From assembly GCF_003053745.1 (NCBI RefSeq), contig NZ_QAYE01000005.1, forward strand, positions 124,001-188,000: a stretch of DNA of 64,000 bases. Direction: 5' to 3'. The stretch's first letter is position 1. The number at the start of each line of letters is the position of its first letter. Shown here piece after piece: positions 36,429-45,362 of the stretch. The stretch comes from Sphingomonas faeni (GTDB lineage Bacteria; Pseudomonadota; Alphaproteobacteria; Sphingomonadales; Sphingomonadaceae). The notes beneath the pieces are model-generated. The model was not told where the DNA came from. It made no database searches and saw only the letters and a list, made by a program, of their open reading frames with translations. The translations under genes were made by a program, and so were the position numbers.

Positions 36429-37619
36429 GTGACCATCACCCCGCTCATGCCCGTCTACCCGCGGTGTGGCGTGCGTCCGGTCCGAGGCGAGGGCGCGTAC
36501 CTCTTCGGCGAAGACGGCCAGCAGTATCTCGATTTTGCCAGCGGTATCGCGGTCAACGCGCTCGGTCATGGTCACCCGCATCTGACCAAGGCGATCGCCG
36601 AGCAGGCCGCGACGCTGATGCACGTGTCGAACCTGTACGGGTCGCCGCAGGGCGAGCATCTCGCGCAGCGCCTTGTCGACAACAGTTTCGCGGACACCGT
36701 GTTCTTCACCAATTCGGGCGCCGAGGCGGTCGAGTGCGCGATCAAGACCGCGCGGCGCTATCACTTCGCCAACGGCAACCCCCAGCGGCATACGCTGATC
36801 ACGTTCGACACCGCGTTCCACGGGCGTACGCTGGGCGCGATCTCGGCGACCAACCAGGCCAAGATGCGCGACGGGTTCGAGCCGCTGCTGCCGGGGTTCG
36901 CCTATGCGAAGTTCAACGATCTCGAAGGCGCACTCGCGCTGATCGACGACAACACCGCGGGTTTCCTGGTCGAGCCGATCCAGGGCGAGGGCGGCATCCG
37001 CCAGGCGAGCCACGAGTTCCTCACCGGTCTGCGCAAAGCCTGCGACGAGCACGGCTTGCTGCTGGTGCTCGACGAGGTCCAGTGCGGCTATGGGCGCACC
37101 GGCAAGTTCTTCGCGCACGAACTGTACGGCATCACGCCGGACATCATGGCGGTCGCCAAGGGTATCGGCGGTGGCTTCCCGCTGGGCGCCTGCCTCGCGA
37201 CCGAGGAAGCGGCCAAGGGCATGGTCGCCGGCACGCACGGTTCGACCTATGGCGGCAATCCGCTGGCGATGGCGGCCGGCGAGGCGATCCTCGACGTGAT
37301 GCTCGAGGACGGGTTCCTCGACAACGTCACGGCGATGGGCGATCGGTTGCGGCAGGGGCTCGAACAGATGATCCCCAACCACGATCATTTGTTCGACAGC
37401 GTCCGCGGCACCGGGCTGATGCTCGGGCTGAAGCTCAAGAGCGACAGCCGTGCGTTCGTCGCGTTCGCGCGCGACAATCACAATCTGCTGCTGGTGTCGG
37501 CGGGCGAGAACGTCGTTCGAATCCTGCCGCCGCTGGTGATCGACGAGAGTCATATCGCCGAGTGCATCGACAAGCTGTCGACCGCCGCGCGCGTCTACGT
37601 ACCCGCTGCCGACGATTGA
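36429..37619 (+). CDS. argD: Acetylornithine aminotransferase
   Basis: 396 residues, class III aminotransferase. Converts N-acetylglutamate semialdehyde and glutamate to N-acetylornithine in arginine synthesis. The PLP lysine lies in MAVAKGIGGGFPLGA; other signatures are FFTNSGAEAVECAIKTAR, FDTAFHGRTLGAISAT and LVLDEVQCGYGRTG. GTG 36429 is chosen because GAAGGAG lies 10 bases upstream; ATG 36447 is also possible. First of argD-argF-hslO. A perfect TATAAT is at 36307-36312, but I see no good -35. Confidence 0.95.
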   Translation: MTITPLMPVYPRCGVRPVRGEGAYLFGEDGQQYLDFASGIAVNALGHGHPHLTKAIAEQAATLMHVSNLYGSPQGEHLAQRLVDNSFADTVFFTNSGAEAVECAIKTARRYHFANGNPQRHTLITFDTAFHGRTLGAISATNQAKMRDGFEPLLPGFAYAKFNDLEGALALIDDNTAGFLVEPIQGEGGIRQASHEFLTGLRKACDEHGLLLVLDEVQCGYGRTGKFFAHELYGITPDIMAVAKGIGGGFPLGACLATEEAAKGMVAGTHGSTYGGNPLAMAAGEAILDVMLEDGFLDNVTAMGDRLRQGLEQMIPNHDHLFDSVRGTGLMLGLKLKSDSRAFVAFARDNHNLLLVSAGENVVRILPPLVIDESHIAECIDKLSTAARVYVPAADD

Positions 37620-37631
37620 AATCTGCCGCTC

Positions 37632-37758
37632 ATCCTGAGTAGCCATTGAGCGAAGCCGAAATGGCGTATCGAAGGGCCCGCCGATACCGGGCGCGACCTT
37701 CGGTACCAGACCCTTCGATACGGGTCTTCGGCTTCGCTCAGCCCCTACTCAGGACGAA
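37632..37758. repeat. Family E palindrome (GAGCGAAGCCGAA / TCGAAGGGCC type)
   Basis: Left arm about 37647-37680 (TGAGCGAAGCCGAAATGGCG, TATCGAAGGGCC) and right arm about 37708-37745 (CCCTTCGATACGGGTCTTCGG, CTTCGCTCAGCC) are inverted copies. It fills the argD-argF gap. Only one locus of this type is in the window. Confidence 0.65.
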
Positions 37759-37800
37759 CGGTTTTACCGAATAACGGCCTGCATGACTGGAGCCGATGCT

Positions 37801-38724
37801 TTGACCATCCGCCATTTCCTGAATCTCACCGACGCCGGCGCCGACGGCATCGCCGCGATGCTGTCCGATGCACTCGACCGCAAGGCAGCGCGCGCCGGTT
37901 TCCCCAAGGGCCGCACCGATGCCGATGCGCCGCTTGCCGGCCACACGCTCGCGATGGTCTTCGAGAAGAGCTCCACCCGCACGCGATTCTCGTTCGACAT
38001 GGCGATCCGGCAGCTCGGGGGCACCTCGATCGTATCCGACGGCGGCTCGATGCAACTCGGTCGCGGCGAGTCGATCGCCGACACCGCGCGCATCCTGTCG
38101 GGCTATGTCGACGCGATCATGATCCGCACCGATGATCACGCCAAGATCGAGGAAATGGCGCACTACGCCTCCGTCCCGGTCATCAACGGCCTGACCGACG
38201 CGTCGCATCCGTGCCAGATCATGGCCGACCTGCTGACGATCATCGAAAGCGGCAAGTCGCTGCCCGGCCTCAAGATCGCGTGGCTTGGCGACGGCAACAA
38301 CGTGCTCGCCTCGATCGTCGAGGCCGCCGGGCTGATGCAGTTCGACGTCGTCGCGGCCTGCCCGCAGGGATTCCAGCCGGAAGAAGAGGCCATCACGCGG
38401 TCGTCGGGTCGGGCCCGCGTCGTGGCCGACCCGCGCGAGGCGGTCGAAGGCGCTGACATCGTCGTCACCGACACCTGGATCTCGATGGGTCAGGCGCATG
38501 CCGATGCGAAGCTGAAGGCGCTCACCCCGTACCAGGTCGACGCGACGCTCATGGCGCTTGCCAAGCCCGACGCGAAGTTCCTCCACTGCCTGCCTGCGCA
38601 TCGCGGTGAGGAGGTCACGCCCGAGGTGATCGACGGCCCGCAGTCGCTGATCTGGCAGGAGGCCGAGAACCGGCTCCACGCGCAGAAGTCGGTCCTGCGC
38701 TGGTGCTTCGGGCAGATCGGTTGA
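37801..38724 (+). CDS. argF: Ornithine carbamoyltransferase
   Basis: About 307 residues. Joins carbamoyl phosphate and ornithine to citrulline in arginine synthesis. Carbamoyl-phosphate motif [12 protein letters not shown], ornithine-site motif [11 protein letters not shown] and [11 protein letters not shown] are all intact. I choose TTG 37801 because TGGAG sits seven bases before it and the product starts MTIRHFLNL as in related proteins; an ATG at 37783 adds six residues but has no ribosome-binding site. Located between argD and hslO. Confidence 0.93.
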   Translation: MTIRHFLNLTDAGADGIAAMLSDALDRKAARAGFPKGRTDADAPLAGHTLAMVFEKSSTRTRFSFDMAIRQLGGTSIVSDGGSMQLGRGESIADTARILSGYVDAIMIRTDDHAKIEEMAHYASVPVINGLTDASHPCQIMADLLTIIESGKSLPGLKIAWLGDGNNVLASIVEAAGLMQFDVVAACPQGFQPEEEAITRSSGRARVVADPREAVEGADIVVTDTWISMGQAHADAKLKALTPYQVDATLMALAKPDAKFLHCLPAHRGEEVTPEVIDGPQSLIWQEAENRLHAQKSVLRWCFGQIG

Positions 38725-38756
38725 CCTGAACGGGCAGGGTCACCATCTGGCGGACG

Positions 38757-39674
38757 ATGAACGATACGCCAAAATTCGATCCCAACGTGACCGATCTCGA
38801 CCGTGCGCTGGCTTTCGCGATCCCGACGCGCAGTGCACGCGGCCGGATCGTGCGGCTCGGCACCGCGCTCGACGAAGTGCTTGCCGCGCACGCCTATCCG
38901 CCCGCGATCGAGAAGCTGCTCGCTGAGGCGCTCACGCTCGCCGCGCTGATCGGTTCGACGCTCAAGGATTCGAGCGGCCAGCTGACGATGCAGACGCGCA
39001 CCGACAACGGCGTCGTCCAACTGCTCGTCTGCGACTACCGCGGCGGCGAAGTGCGCGGCTACATCGAATATGATGCCGACAAGCTCGCCGAAGCGCCTGC
39101 CGAGCCATCGCTGTTCGCGCTGTTCGGCGCCGGCTATCTCGCGATCACGTTCGACATGGCGACCAGCAACGAGCGCTATCAGGGCATCGTCCCCCTCGAC
39201 GGCGACACGCTGTCGCAGGCCGCGCAGAGCTATTTCACGCAGTCCGAACAGATTCCGACGATGATCCGCACCGGGATGGCGAAGGGCCCCGACGGTCGCT
39301 GCATCTCGGGCGGGCTGTTTCTCCAGCATCTCCCCGAAGGCGAGGACGGGCGCGAACGCCTGCATACCAAGCTCGATCATCCGGAATGGGAGCATGTCGC
39401 CACGCTCGGCAACACGATGGGCGTCGATGAACTCACCGATGCGACGTTGCCGCTGGAGACGCTCGTCTGGCGCCTGTTCAACGAGGAGGAGGACGTCCGC
39501 ATCCTCGCCGACATCCCGATCATGCGCGGGTGCCGCTGCGATCCGGATTACATCCGAGGCGTGATTTCGAAATTTCCCCTGGAAGAGCGCCAGTCGATGG
39601 CGGATGAGTCCGGCTTCATCATCGTCGACTGTGCATTCTGCGCGACCAAGTTCCCGGTGGCGGTGGAGGACTAA
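38757..39674 (+). CDS. hslO: Redox-regulated chaperone Hsp33
   Basis: 305 residues. Hsp33 holds unfolding proteins under oxidative stress and is switched on by oxidation of a C-terminal zinc site. The four zinc cysteines are present as CRC (in MRGCRCDPDY) and CAFC (in VDCAFCATKF). The N-terminal domain has TLAALIGSTLKDSSGQLTMQTRTDNG, typical of the family. It starts 32 bases after argF, so it likely shares the arg transcript. A family A repeat follows. Confidence 0.94.
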   Translation: MNDTPKFDPNVTDLDRALAFAIPTRSARGRIVRLGTALDEVLAAHAYPPAIEKLLAEALTLAALIGSTLKDSSGQLTMQTRTDNGVVQLLVCDYRGGEVRGYIEYDADKLAEAPAEPSLFALFGAGYLAITFDMATSNERYQGIVPLDGDTLSQAAQSYFTQSEQIPTMIRTGMAKGPDGRCISGGLFLQHLPEGEDGRERLHTKLDHPEWEHVATLGNTMGVDELTDATLPLETLVWRLFNEEEDVRILADIPIMRGCRCDPDYIRGVISKFPLEERQSMADESGFIIVDCAFCATKFPVAVED

Positions 39675-39675
39675 G

Positions 39676-39826
39676 CCCTCTCCCTACAGGGGAGAGGGAG
39701 GGGCCCGCGACGTAGTCGTGGGAGGGTGAGGGGCGTGAGGCTCAGGACACTAGTCCCAACTACCCCTCACCCTTCCGTCGCCTACGGCTCCTCCCTCCCT
39801 CTCCCCCCGGGGGAGAGGGGAAGTGC
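39676..39826. repeat. Family A palindrome (GAGGGTGAGGGG variant)
   Basis: CCCTCTCCCTACAGGGGAGAG and GGGAGGGTGAGGGG (39676-39735), mirrored at about 39763-39826. It resembles the unit at 62745-62885 more than the others. Between hslO and the queC leader. Confidence 0.7.
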
Positions 39827-39866
39827 GCGTTAACGGCGTTTTTACGCCTCGCCGCTATCTTCGGTC

Positions 39867-39955
39867 ACGTGCTCTTATTCAGCACGTTTTCTCCCTTGTG
39901 GCGCGTGTCCGCGCCAAACTCGGGGCCGCTCCGCCGGGCGGCCCCTTTCTTTTTT
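39867..39955 (+). promoter_or_regulatory. queC leader with two hairpins and a terminator
   Basis: Hairpin ACGTGCT / AGCACGT (39867-39887), a single-stranded stretch TTTTCTCCCTTGT, hairpin GGCGCG / CGCGCC (39900-39915), then an intrinsic terminator: GGGGCCGC / GCGGCCCC with U-tract TTTCTTTTTT (39922-39955). The terminator ends 28 bases before the queC ATG. It may be an attenuator controlled by a preQ1-type signal or a short sRNA whose 3' end is the terminator. It does not match preQ1-I or -II consensus as far as I can tell. Confidence 0.45.
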
Positions 39956-39983
39956 GCGCTCGCTGGCCTAGCGAACACGCATC

Positions 39984-40688
39984 ATGACATCCCCTGCTCC
40001 CTTTGCGGTCGCCCTCGTCTCGGGCGGGCTCGACTCGATGGTATCCGCCGCCCTTGCGCGCGAAGCCGGCCAGCGCGTGCTCGCGCTGTCGTTCGATTAT
40101 AACCAGCGTCACCGGATCGAACTCGACGCAGCGCGCCGGGTCGCCAGTGCACTCGGTGCCGAGCGCCACATCGTCCTGCCGATGGACCTGTCCGCGTTCG
40201 GCGGATCCGCGCTGACCGCCGACATCGACGTGCCGAAGGACGGCGCTGGTACCGAAGACGGCGGTGGCATTCCCGTCACCTACGTCCCTGCACGCAACAC
40301 GATCTTCCTCAGCCTCGCGCTTGGCTGGGCGGAGGCGGCGGGCGCGCGCGACATCTATATCGGCGTCAACGCGCTCGATTACTCCGGCTATCCCGATTGC
40401 CGCCCCGAGTTCATCGCCGCCTTCGAAGGCCTCGCCGAACTCGCGACCAAGGCCGGCGTCGAAGGCGAACCGTTTCGCATCCAGGCACCGCTTCAGATGA
40501 TGACCAAGGCGGATATCGTCCGCGAAGGCACACGTCTGGGCCTCGATCTGGGCCTCAGTTGGTCGTGCTACGATCCGACGCCCGCCGGTGAGCATTGCGG
40601 CGAGTGCGACAGCTGCCGCCTGCGTTCGCGCGGCTTCGACGAAGCCGGGATCGCCGATCCGACGCGCTACGCCGTCAAGCCGGCCTGA
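39984..40688 (+). CDS. queC: 7-Cyano-7-deazaguanine synthase
   Basis: 234 residues. Makes preQ0 from 7-carboxy-7-deazaguanine with ATP and ammonia in queuosine synthesis. PP-loop SGGLDS at 13-18 and the zinc site [11 protein letters not shown] near the C-terminus are both present. queE starts one base after its stop, so the two are one unit. A terminator-like hairpin set lies upstream. Confidence 0.96.
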   Translation: MTSPAPFAVALVSGGLDSMVSAALAREAGQRVLALSFDYNQRHRIELDAARRVASALGAERHIVLPMDLSAFGGSALTADIDVPKDGAGTEDGGGIPVTYVPARNTIFLSLALGWAEAAGARDIYIGVNALDYSGYPDCRPEFIAAFEGLAELATKAGVEGEPFRIQAPLQMMTKADIVREGTRLGLDLGLSWSCYDPTPAGEHCGECDSCRLRSRGFDEAGIADPTRYAVKPA

Positions 40689-40689
40689 C

Positions 40690-41322
40690 ATGAGCTACGC
40701 CGTCAAGGAAATGTTTCTCACGTTGCAGGGTGAGGGCGTCAACGCCGGTCGCCGCGCGGTGTTCGTCCGGTTCGCCGGCTGCAACCTATGGTCGGGCCGT
40801 GAACAGGATCGCGCCACCGCGGTCTGCAAGTTCTGCGATACCGAGTTCGTCGGCACCGACGGGCTGGGCGGCGGCAAGTTCGCCGACGCGCAAGCCTTGG
40901 CGTCAGCGGTCGCGGGCTTTTGGGGCGAGGGCGAGCGCGATCGCTTCGTCGTCCTGACCGGTGGAGAGCCGATGCTCCAGATCGACGACGCTATCGTCGA
41001 TGCGTTGCATGAGCAGGGTTTCCGCATTGCGATGGAAAGCAACGGCACGATCCCGGCGCATCCGGGAATCGACTGGATCTGCATCAGCCCCAAGGCCGGC
41101 AGCATCGTCGTCCAGCGCGCCGGGCACGAACTGAAGCTCGTCTGGCCGCAGCCGGGCAGCGACATCGAAGAGGTCGAGACCTGGGATTTCGAGAACTTCC
41201 TGCTCCAGCCGCTCGACGATCCGCGAGCGGATGCGAACCGCGAGGCGTGCGTGGACCTCGTCATGGAACGCCCGCAATGGCGACTGTCGCTCCAGACGCA
41301 CAAGCTGCTCGGCCTGCGCTGA
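40690..41322 (+). CDS. queE: 7-Carboxy-7-deazaguanine synthase
   Basis: 210 residues. Radical SAM enzyme that contracts the ring of 6-carboxytetrahydropterin to form 7-carboxy-7-deazaguanine, the QueC substrate. The cluster motif is C-x14-C-x2-C (GCNLWSG...AVCKFCDTEF), the long variant seen in many proteobacterial QueE proteins rather than the usual C-x3-C-x2-C. The FTLQGEG-type start (MFLTLQGEG) and LTGGEPMLQ are typical. queC-queE operon. Confidence 0.94.
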   Translation: MSYAVKEMFLTLQGEGVNAGRRAVFVRFAGCNLWSGREQDRATAVCKFCDTEFVGTDGLGGGKFADAQALASAVAGFWGEGERDRFVVLTGGEPMLQIDDAIVDALHEQGFRIAMESNGTIPAHPGIDWICISPKAGSIVVQRAGHELKLVWPQPGSDIEEVETWDFENFLLQPLDDPRADANREACVDLVMERPQWRLSLQTHKLLGLR

Positions 41323-41370
41323 TCGGTCTGCGGTACGACGTGCGAGTCTGGAAAAAACGGCACCCCTAGT

Positions 41371-41457
41371 CCGTCATCCCAGCGAAAGCTGGGATATCCC
41401 CGTGTGACGTCCGTCATCTGATCCGCAAGATACCCCAGCTTTCGCTAGGGTGACGGG
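41371..41457. repeat. Family C palindrome
   Basis: GTCATCCCAGCGAAAGCTGG and CCAGCTTTCGCTAGGGTGAC, about 45 bases apart. Second copy of the unit at 1932-2014. Between queE and a convergent gene. Confidence 0.75.
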
Positions 41458-41489
41458 GGGCAATGAAGTCACGCCCCCCAAGCCAACCT

Positions 41490-42200
41490 TTACCGCGTCG
41501 CCATACCCATGCCGACCGGCGGCCAGTTCTGCGCGCCGCACTTCTTCACGACCCATTCGCCCTTCTTGTTCCAGCAGATCGGATCGAGGCGGATCATCAT
41601 TGGTGCTCCCCGTTCGCGACCGATGTACCGGGGAAAGCGCTGCTCGCCCCACGGGATCAGGCTGTTGCGTAACTCGCGCGAGCGGGCGAGTGCGACCTCG
41701 AAGAAATGACCGCGCGGTGCGAACACCGCATCACGCCCGATCGACCCTGCGGTCTGGCAAAAGCCGTACTGCGCCGCCACGGTGGCGAAGCTCGAATAGG
41801 TCCGCGTCCCGAACTGGTCGAGCGCGCCCTGACCCGCCCTGGGGCCGGCCGCCTTGTTCACGCGCAGGAAGTATTTGGTGAGCGTGTCGAAGGCCCCCTT
41901 TAACTCCTCGCCGTGATCGGCCAGGATCGAATTATAGTTCGGCACGGTCAGCAAAGTCGGTTCGAACTGGCACTGCAACGCAGCGACGTTGAGCGCCGCG
42001 CGCATGTGCCATACCAACGCCGCCCGCATTTCCGCCGAAGTCGCGCCGGGCAGGGCCTGACCAAGGTCGGATTCTTCACCGGTGACGGCTGCACCCGAGA
42101 AATCGCGCGACTGTAAAAAGAACTGCGCCGACGCCGACTGCGCCACAGCGAGCCCGCTCGACGCCACGCAAAGCGCGAGCGCGGTACGCAACACCTTCAT
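41490..42200 (-). CDS. Secreted hypothetical protein (sphingomonad)
   Basis: 236 residues. Signal peptide 1-24 (ending AQSASAQ). No catalytic motif I can name. It has three Trp/Tyr-rich sections (ALVWHMRAALNVAALQCQFEPTLLTV, FDTLTKYFLRVNKAAG, PICWNKKGEWVVKKCGAQNWPPVG) and four cysteines in pairs that may form disulfides. Start at ATG 42200 follows GGGAGG at five bases; the frame is open upstream without a site. I think similar proteins of this length occur in related genomes, but I cannot confirm it. Function unknown. Confidence 0.68.
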   Translation of the reverse strand: MKVLRTALALCVASSGLAVAQSASAQFFLQSRDFSGAAVTGEESDLGQALPGATSAEMRAALVWHMRAALNVAALQCQFEPTLLTVPNYNSILADHGEELKGAFDTLTKYFLRVNKAAGPRAGQGALDQFGTRTYSSFATVAAQYGFCQTAGSIGRDAVFAPRGHFFEVALARSRELRNSLIPWGEQRFPRYIGRERGAPMMIRLDPICWNKKGEWVVKKCGAQNWPPVGMGMATR

Positions 42201-42433
42201 TCCAACCTCCCCAGGGCATTCCAAGTGATCGAATCTAAAGCGTTTCCGTGAAACTCCCAAGCGATTTTAACCTTTTCGACCCGTCGTCCGACGCCGTTGC
42301 CGGGTGGGAACGGCAGAAATCCGTCGGCGCCGAAACGATCGCTCGACGACGATGCCGTGGGGGTGCCGTAGAGTGCCCAATAGAGGGTGCGGCCGCACGT
42401 GCTGCGACCGTCGAAACCACAGCACTTCGCCAA

Positions 42434-42470
42434 TAACGAAAAGGGCCGCCCGGTTGCCCGGGCGGCCCTC
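42434..42470 (-). terminator. Intrinsic terminator of the Met-rich lipoprotein gene
   Basis: Minus strand: GGGCCGCCCGG / CCGGGCGGCCC, 11-bp perfect stem, 4-base loop, then TTTTCGTTATT. It lies 28 bases past the lipoprotein stop codon. Confidence 0.8.
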
Positions 42471-42497
42471 CACAACGTCGTAGTTTCCTTGCGGAAA

Positions 42498-42779
42498 TTA
42501 CATTGCGTTGGTGGTCATCGCGTTGTTCGTCATCATGGTGTCGTTCGACATCATCGTGTCGTTCGCCATCATGGTGTCGTTGGCCATCATGCCAGCGTTC
42601 GACGCGCCGTCGACTGCGGTCATGTTGTCGGACATCGTGTCCATGCCCTCAGTGGCGTTCATGTCGGTGACCATCGTGTTGTCGGTCGTGGTCTCGGTCT
42701 TGGGACCGCAAGCCGAAACAGCGAGTGCTGCGCTGGCGATCAGCGAACCGGTCAGAACCTTGGAAATGAGTGCACGCAT
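42498..42779 (-). CDS. Methionine-rich small lipoprotein with NDTMM repeats
   Basis: 93 residues. Signal peptide with lipobox A-V-S-A-C24. The mature 70 residues contain 15 Met (22%), many Asn/Asp/Thr, and almost no other hydrophobic residues. The end has three copies of (A/S)NDTMM, period six, encoded by an 18-base tandem repeat at about 42535-42600. Methionine pairs at fixed spacing suggest Cu(I)/Ag(I) binding or a sacrificial oxidation target; neither is shown. It has its own terminator. Low-complexity content makes homology detection weak, but the signal sequence is strong. Confidence 0.75.
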   Translation of the reverse strand: MRALISKVLTGSLIASAALAVSACGPKTETTTDNTMVTDMNATEGMDTMSDNMTAVDGASNAGMMANDTMMANDTMMSNDTMMTNNAMTTNAM

Positions 42780-42882
42780 GTGGAAGCTCCCTAGATAGAG
42801 GATTTGGCTGGCTGCTCGCCCTTAATACCCAAATCGTAGTGGACATTAATCCGATAACGCTTTGCCCTCAAGCCTCGTTTTC

Positions 42883-43593
42883 TCAAGGACAAGAAACTGT
42901 TTCAAGGAAAGCATCGGCCGTCAACGCCAGGGCGGCGTCTAAGGTTGCAAGGTCGGCCGGAATGCCGAGCGATTGCAGGCTGGTAACGCCGTATTCCGGC
43001 AGGCCGCAGGGCACGATGCCACCGAAGTGCGACAGGTCGGGGTCGACGTTGACCGAGAAACCATGGAGCGTCACCCAGCGCTTCACCCGCACGCCGATCG
43101 CCCCGATCTTGGCCTCTCGACCCCGATCGAGTGTCCAGATCCCGACCCGGCCATCGACCGCGAACGCCTCGACGCCGAGTTCGCCCAGCGCCGCGATCAC
43201 CCAGGATTCGAGTGCGTGGACGTAGCACCGCACGTCGCGCCCGCGCTTGGTGAGGTCGAGCACGACATAGCCGATCCGCTGCCCCGGCCCGTGATACGTA
43301 TATTTGCCGCCGCGCCCGGTCGGGATCACCGGAAAGCGCGCGTCGATCAGGTCGCCCGGCTCCGCACTGGTGCCGGCGGTGTAGACCGGCGGGTGCTCGA
43401 GCATCCACAGCAGTTCGCGCGCGTCACCGGTGCCGACGGCAACCGCGCGCGCCTCCATCTCGGCCAGTGCATCCGCGTAAGGGGTAAGGCCGGCGCTGGT
43501 CCGCCATTCGATATCGGAGAGGGGAGGGTTGGTCACCGATCCCAATTGCGCACCCGCATCCGAAGTTGCAACCGCGGCGAGCGTTTCAACCAT
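42883..43593 (-). CDS. lipB: Octanoyltransferase LipB
   Basis: 236 residues. Moves octanoyl from acyl carrier protein to lipoyl domains of 2-oxoacid dehydrogenases. The motif [12 protein letters not shown] is at 94-105, the catalytic lysine is K162 ([12 protein letters not shown]), and the acyl-cysteine is C196 ([16 protein letters not shown]). The start at ATG 43593 gives about 20 residues before the domain; a later GTG is possible. Divergent from the membrane-protein pair. Confidence 0.94.
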   Translation of the reverse strand: MVETLAAVATSDAGAQLGSVTNPPLSDIEWRTSAGLTPYADALAEMEARAVAVGTGDARELLWMLEHPPVYTAGTSAEPGDLIDARFPVIPTGRGGKYTYHGPGQRIGYVVLDLTKRGRDVRCYVHALESWVIAALGELGVEAFAVDGRVGIWTLDRGREAKIGAIGVRVKRWVTLHGFSVNVDPDLSHFGGIVPCGLPEYGVTSLQSLGIPADLATLDAALALTADAFLETVSCP

Positions 43594-43654
43594 GTGGTCA
43601 AGCGCGGGGGCTTGGGCTAGTCCGCGCAGGAACGGGAATGGCGGGAGCACAGGC

Positions 43655-44515
43655 ATGGCGACGACAGGCGCGACGACGGGCATAGTCAACGTACGCGTGA
43701 AGATGGGAACGGTCTGGGATCGCACTATCGAGGTGCTCAACGGACGCACCGGGATGATCGCGCGGATCGGAGTGCTCGGCATGTTGCTGCCGACGGTCGT
43801 GCGGGATGGGTTCGTCGCGTTCTCTTCGCGCGCCAATCCGGTTTCGATGCTGGTCGGCGCAGTCCTGACGATCGGTGCGCTCGTCGCGATGATCTGGGCG
43901 CAACTCGCGATCATCGCGATCGCGACCGATCCGGCGGTTGATGCCGCGTCTGCAAGTCGTCAGGCACGCGCGCGCGTGCTGCCAGCGCTTGGCATCACCG
44001 TCCTGCTGACGATCGGCGCGTTCCTGCTCGCGGTGCCACCGATCGTCGTTCTGGTGCAGTCCGGTTTTGACTTCGCCGCTGCCGCCAATGGCTCCAGCGC
44101 ACAGATGACGCCGCCGAGCGTCGGTGCAGCCAGCTTCACCGCGCTCTACGGGCTGGCCTATCTGCTTGTCCTGCTCTGGATCGGCGCGCGACTGGTGCTG
44201 CTCAATCCGGTCATTCTCAACGAACGCCTCGGTGTCGGCGCGATCCGTCGGTCGATCCAGCTGACCAAGGGCATGACGTGGCGGATCATCGGCGTCCTGG
44301 TGCTGTTCTGCATCGTCCTGCTGGTCGCCACCGGTGCCGCGCAGTCCGTCACGGGTATCGTCTTCCGTCTCGTGCTGGGCGCGGGTTCCGTCACGACGGC
44401 GGCCTTCCTTGCGGGGGTTGCGGGCTCGATCGTCACCACCGCCTTCACGGCGCTCGCCGCCGTCTTCACCGCGCAGCTCTACGTCGCGACCAGAGAGAAA
44501 CACGCCGTCTCATGA
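43655..44515 (+). CDS. Polytopic membrane protein, GPDPase-membrane-domain-like
   Basis: 286 residues with about six membrane helices. The pattern [30 protein letters not shown] and [18 protein letters not shown] (an LxxERxGxxxAIxRS-like unit) is that seen in membrane domains next to glycerophosphodiester phosphodiesterases and related DUF proteins. No catalytic domain is attached. ATG 43655 follows GGGAG at eight bases. Its last codons overlap the next gene by four bases (ATGA), and both encode similar proteins, suggesting a duplicated pair. Confidence 0.75.
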   Translation: MATTGATTGIVNVRVKMGTVWDRTIEVLNGRTGMIARIGVLGMLLPTVVRDGFVAFSSRANPVSMLVGAVLTIGALVAMIWAQLAIIAIATDPAVDAASASRQARARVLPALGITVLLTIGAFLLAVPPIVVLVQSGFDFAAAANGSSAQMTPPSVGAASFTALYGLAYLLVLLWIGARLVLLNPVILNERLGVGAIRRSIQLTKGMTWRIIGVLVLFCIVLLVATGAAQSVTGIVFRLVLGAGSVTTAAFLAGVAGSIVTTAFTALAAVFTAQLYVATREKHAVS

Positions 44516-45252
44516 AGCTTGATTTCGCGACTGTTCTCACCGACGCCTGGACGCTGTTCAAGCGCGACCGCGACCTGTTGCTGCGGATCGCCGCGCCGTT
44601 CCTGTTCCTGCCCGCGTTCGCGCTCGCGCTGGTCGTGCCCGATCCGCCGATGCCCGACGCGGCGGCCGGCAACAACGAGGCCCAGGCGATGGTCTGGGCC
44701 GATGCGGTGCAGACCTGGGCTGCGGCGCATGGCGGCTGGTACCTGCTCGCCTATGTGACGAGCTTCTTCGGGACGTCGTTGTTCTACGCGCTGTATCTCG
44801 ATCGCGAGCATCTCGACCTGCGGCAGGCGTTGACGCGCTGCCTCCGGATATTCCCGCGCTTCCTGCTGGCAATGGTGATCGTGTCGCTGCCGGCGGGGGC
44901 TGGGCTGCTGCTGTATGCGATTCCGGGGTTGTACATCCTCGGCCGGACGATGCTGACCGGCCCGGCGATGTTCGCCGAAGCCCCGCTCGGTGCGCTGGCC
45001 GCGATCCGCCGCAGTCTCGTACTCAGCCGTGGCGCGGGGTTGTCGCTCATGGGGCTGGCGGCGTTCAGCTACATCAGCGGCTGGCTCGTCGGTGCCCCCT
45101 TCATGATGGCCGACAAGGCGTTGCGCGACGGCGGGCAGGGCAACCCGGTCGCGCTGGCGATCGTCGATGCCGGCGCTGCGGTGGCGGCGATGGCGGCCGG
45201 TATAGCGATGGCGCTGATCGCGATCTCGGCTTACCGGCGCTTGGCTAGGTAG
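44512..45252 (+). CDS. Polytopic membrane protein (paralogue-like partner)
   Basis: 246 residues with about five helices. The region LGALAAIRRSLVLSRGAGLSLMGLAAFSYISGW echoes the [23 protein letters not shown] unit of the upstream protein, so both may be members of one family that form a heteromer. The N-terminus (TVLTDAWTLFKRDRDLLLRIAAPFLFLPA) is typical of membrane proteins of the same type. ATG overlaps the upstream stop. Function unknown. Confidence 0.72.
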   Translation: MKLDFATVLTDAWTLFKRDRDLLLRIAAPFLFLPAFALALVVPDPPMPDAAAGNNEAQAMVWADAVQTWAAAHGGWYLLAYVTSFFGTSLFYALYLDREHLDLRQALTRCLRIFPRFLLAMVIVSLPAGAGLLLYAIPGLYILGRTMLTGPAMFAEAPLGALAAIRRSLVLSRGAGLSLMGLAAFSYISGWLVGAPFMMADKALRDGGQGNPVALAIVDAGAAVAAMAAGIAMALIAISAYRRLAR

Positions 45253-45298
45253 GGCGCAAAGCTCAGCGTTCGCCAAGGCATTAAACCTCCTGCCTATT

Positions 45299-45352
45299 GT
45301 TCTCCCGCGAAGGCGGGAGCCCAGTCTGGATCCCCGCCTTCGCGGGGAAACA
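45299..45352. repeat. Family B palindrome (compact)
   Basis: CTCCCGCGAAGGCGGGAGCC-CAG and GGATCCCCGCCTTCGCGGGG. Lies between convergent membrane and GNAT genes; nearly the same as the unit at 31971. Confidence 0.7.
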
Positions 45353-45362
45353 TGCCTTCTTC

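Noticed and set aside
39830..39983. A classical preQ1-I or preQ1-II riboswitch before queC
   Set aside because: No match to the preQ1-I loop or A-rich tail, nor the COG4708 pattern. Only the hairpins and terminator were kept as a leader feature.
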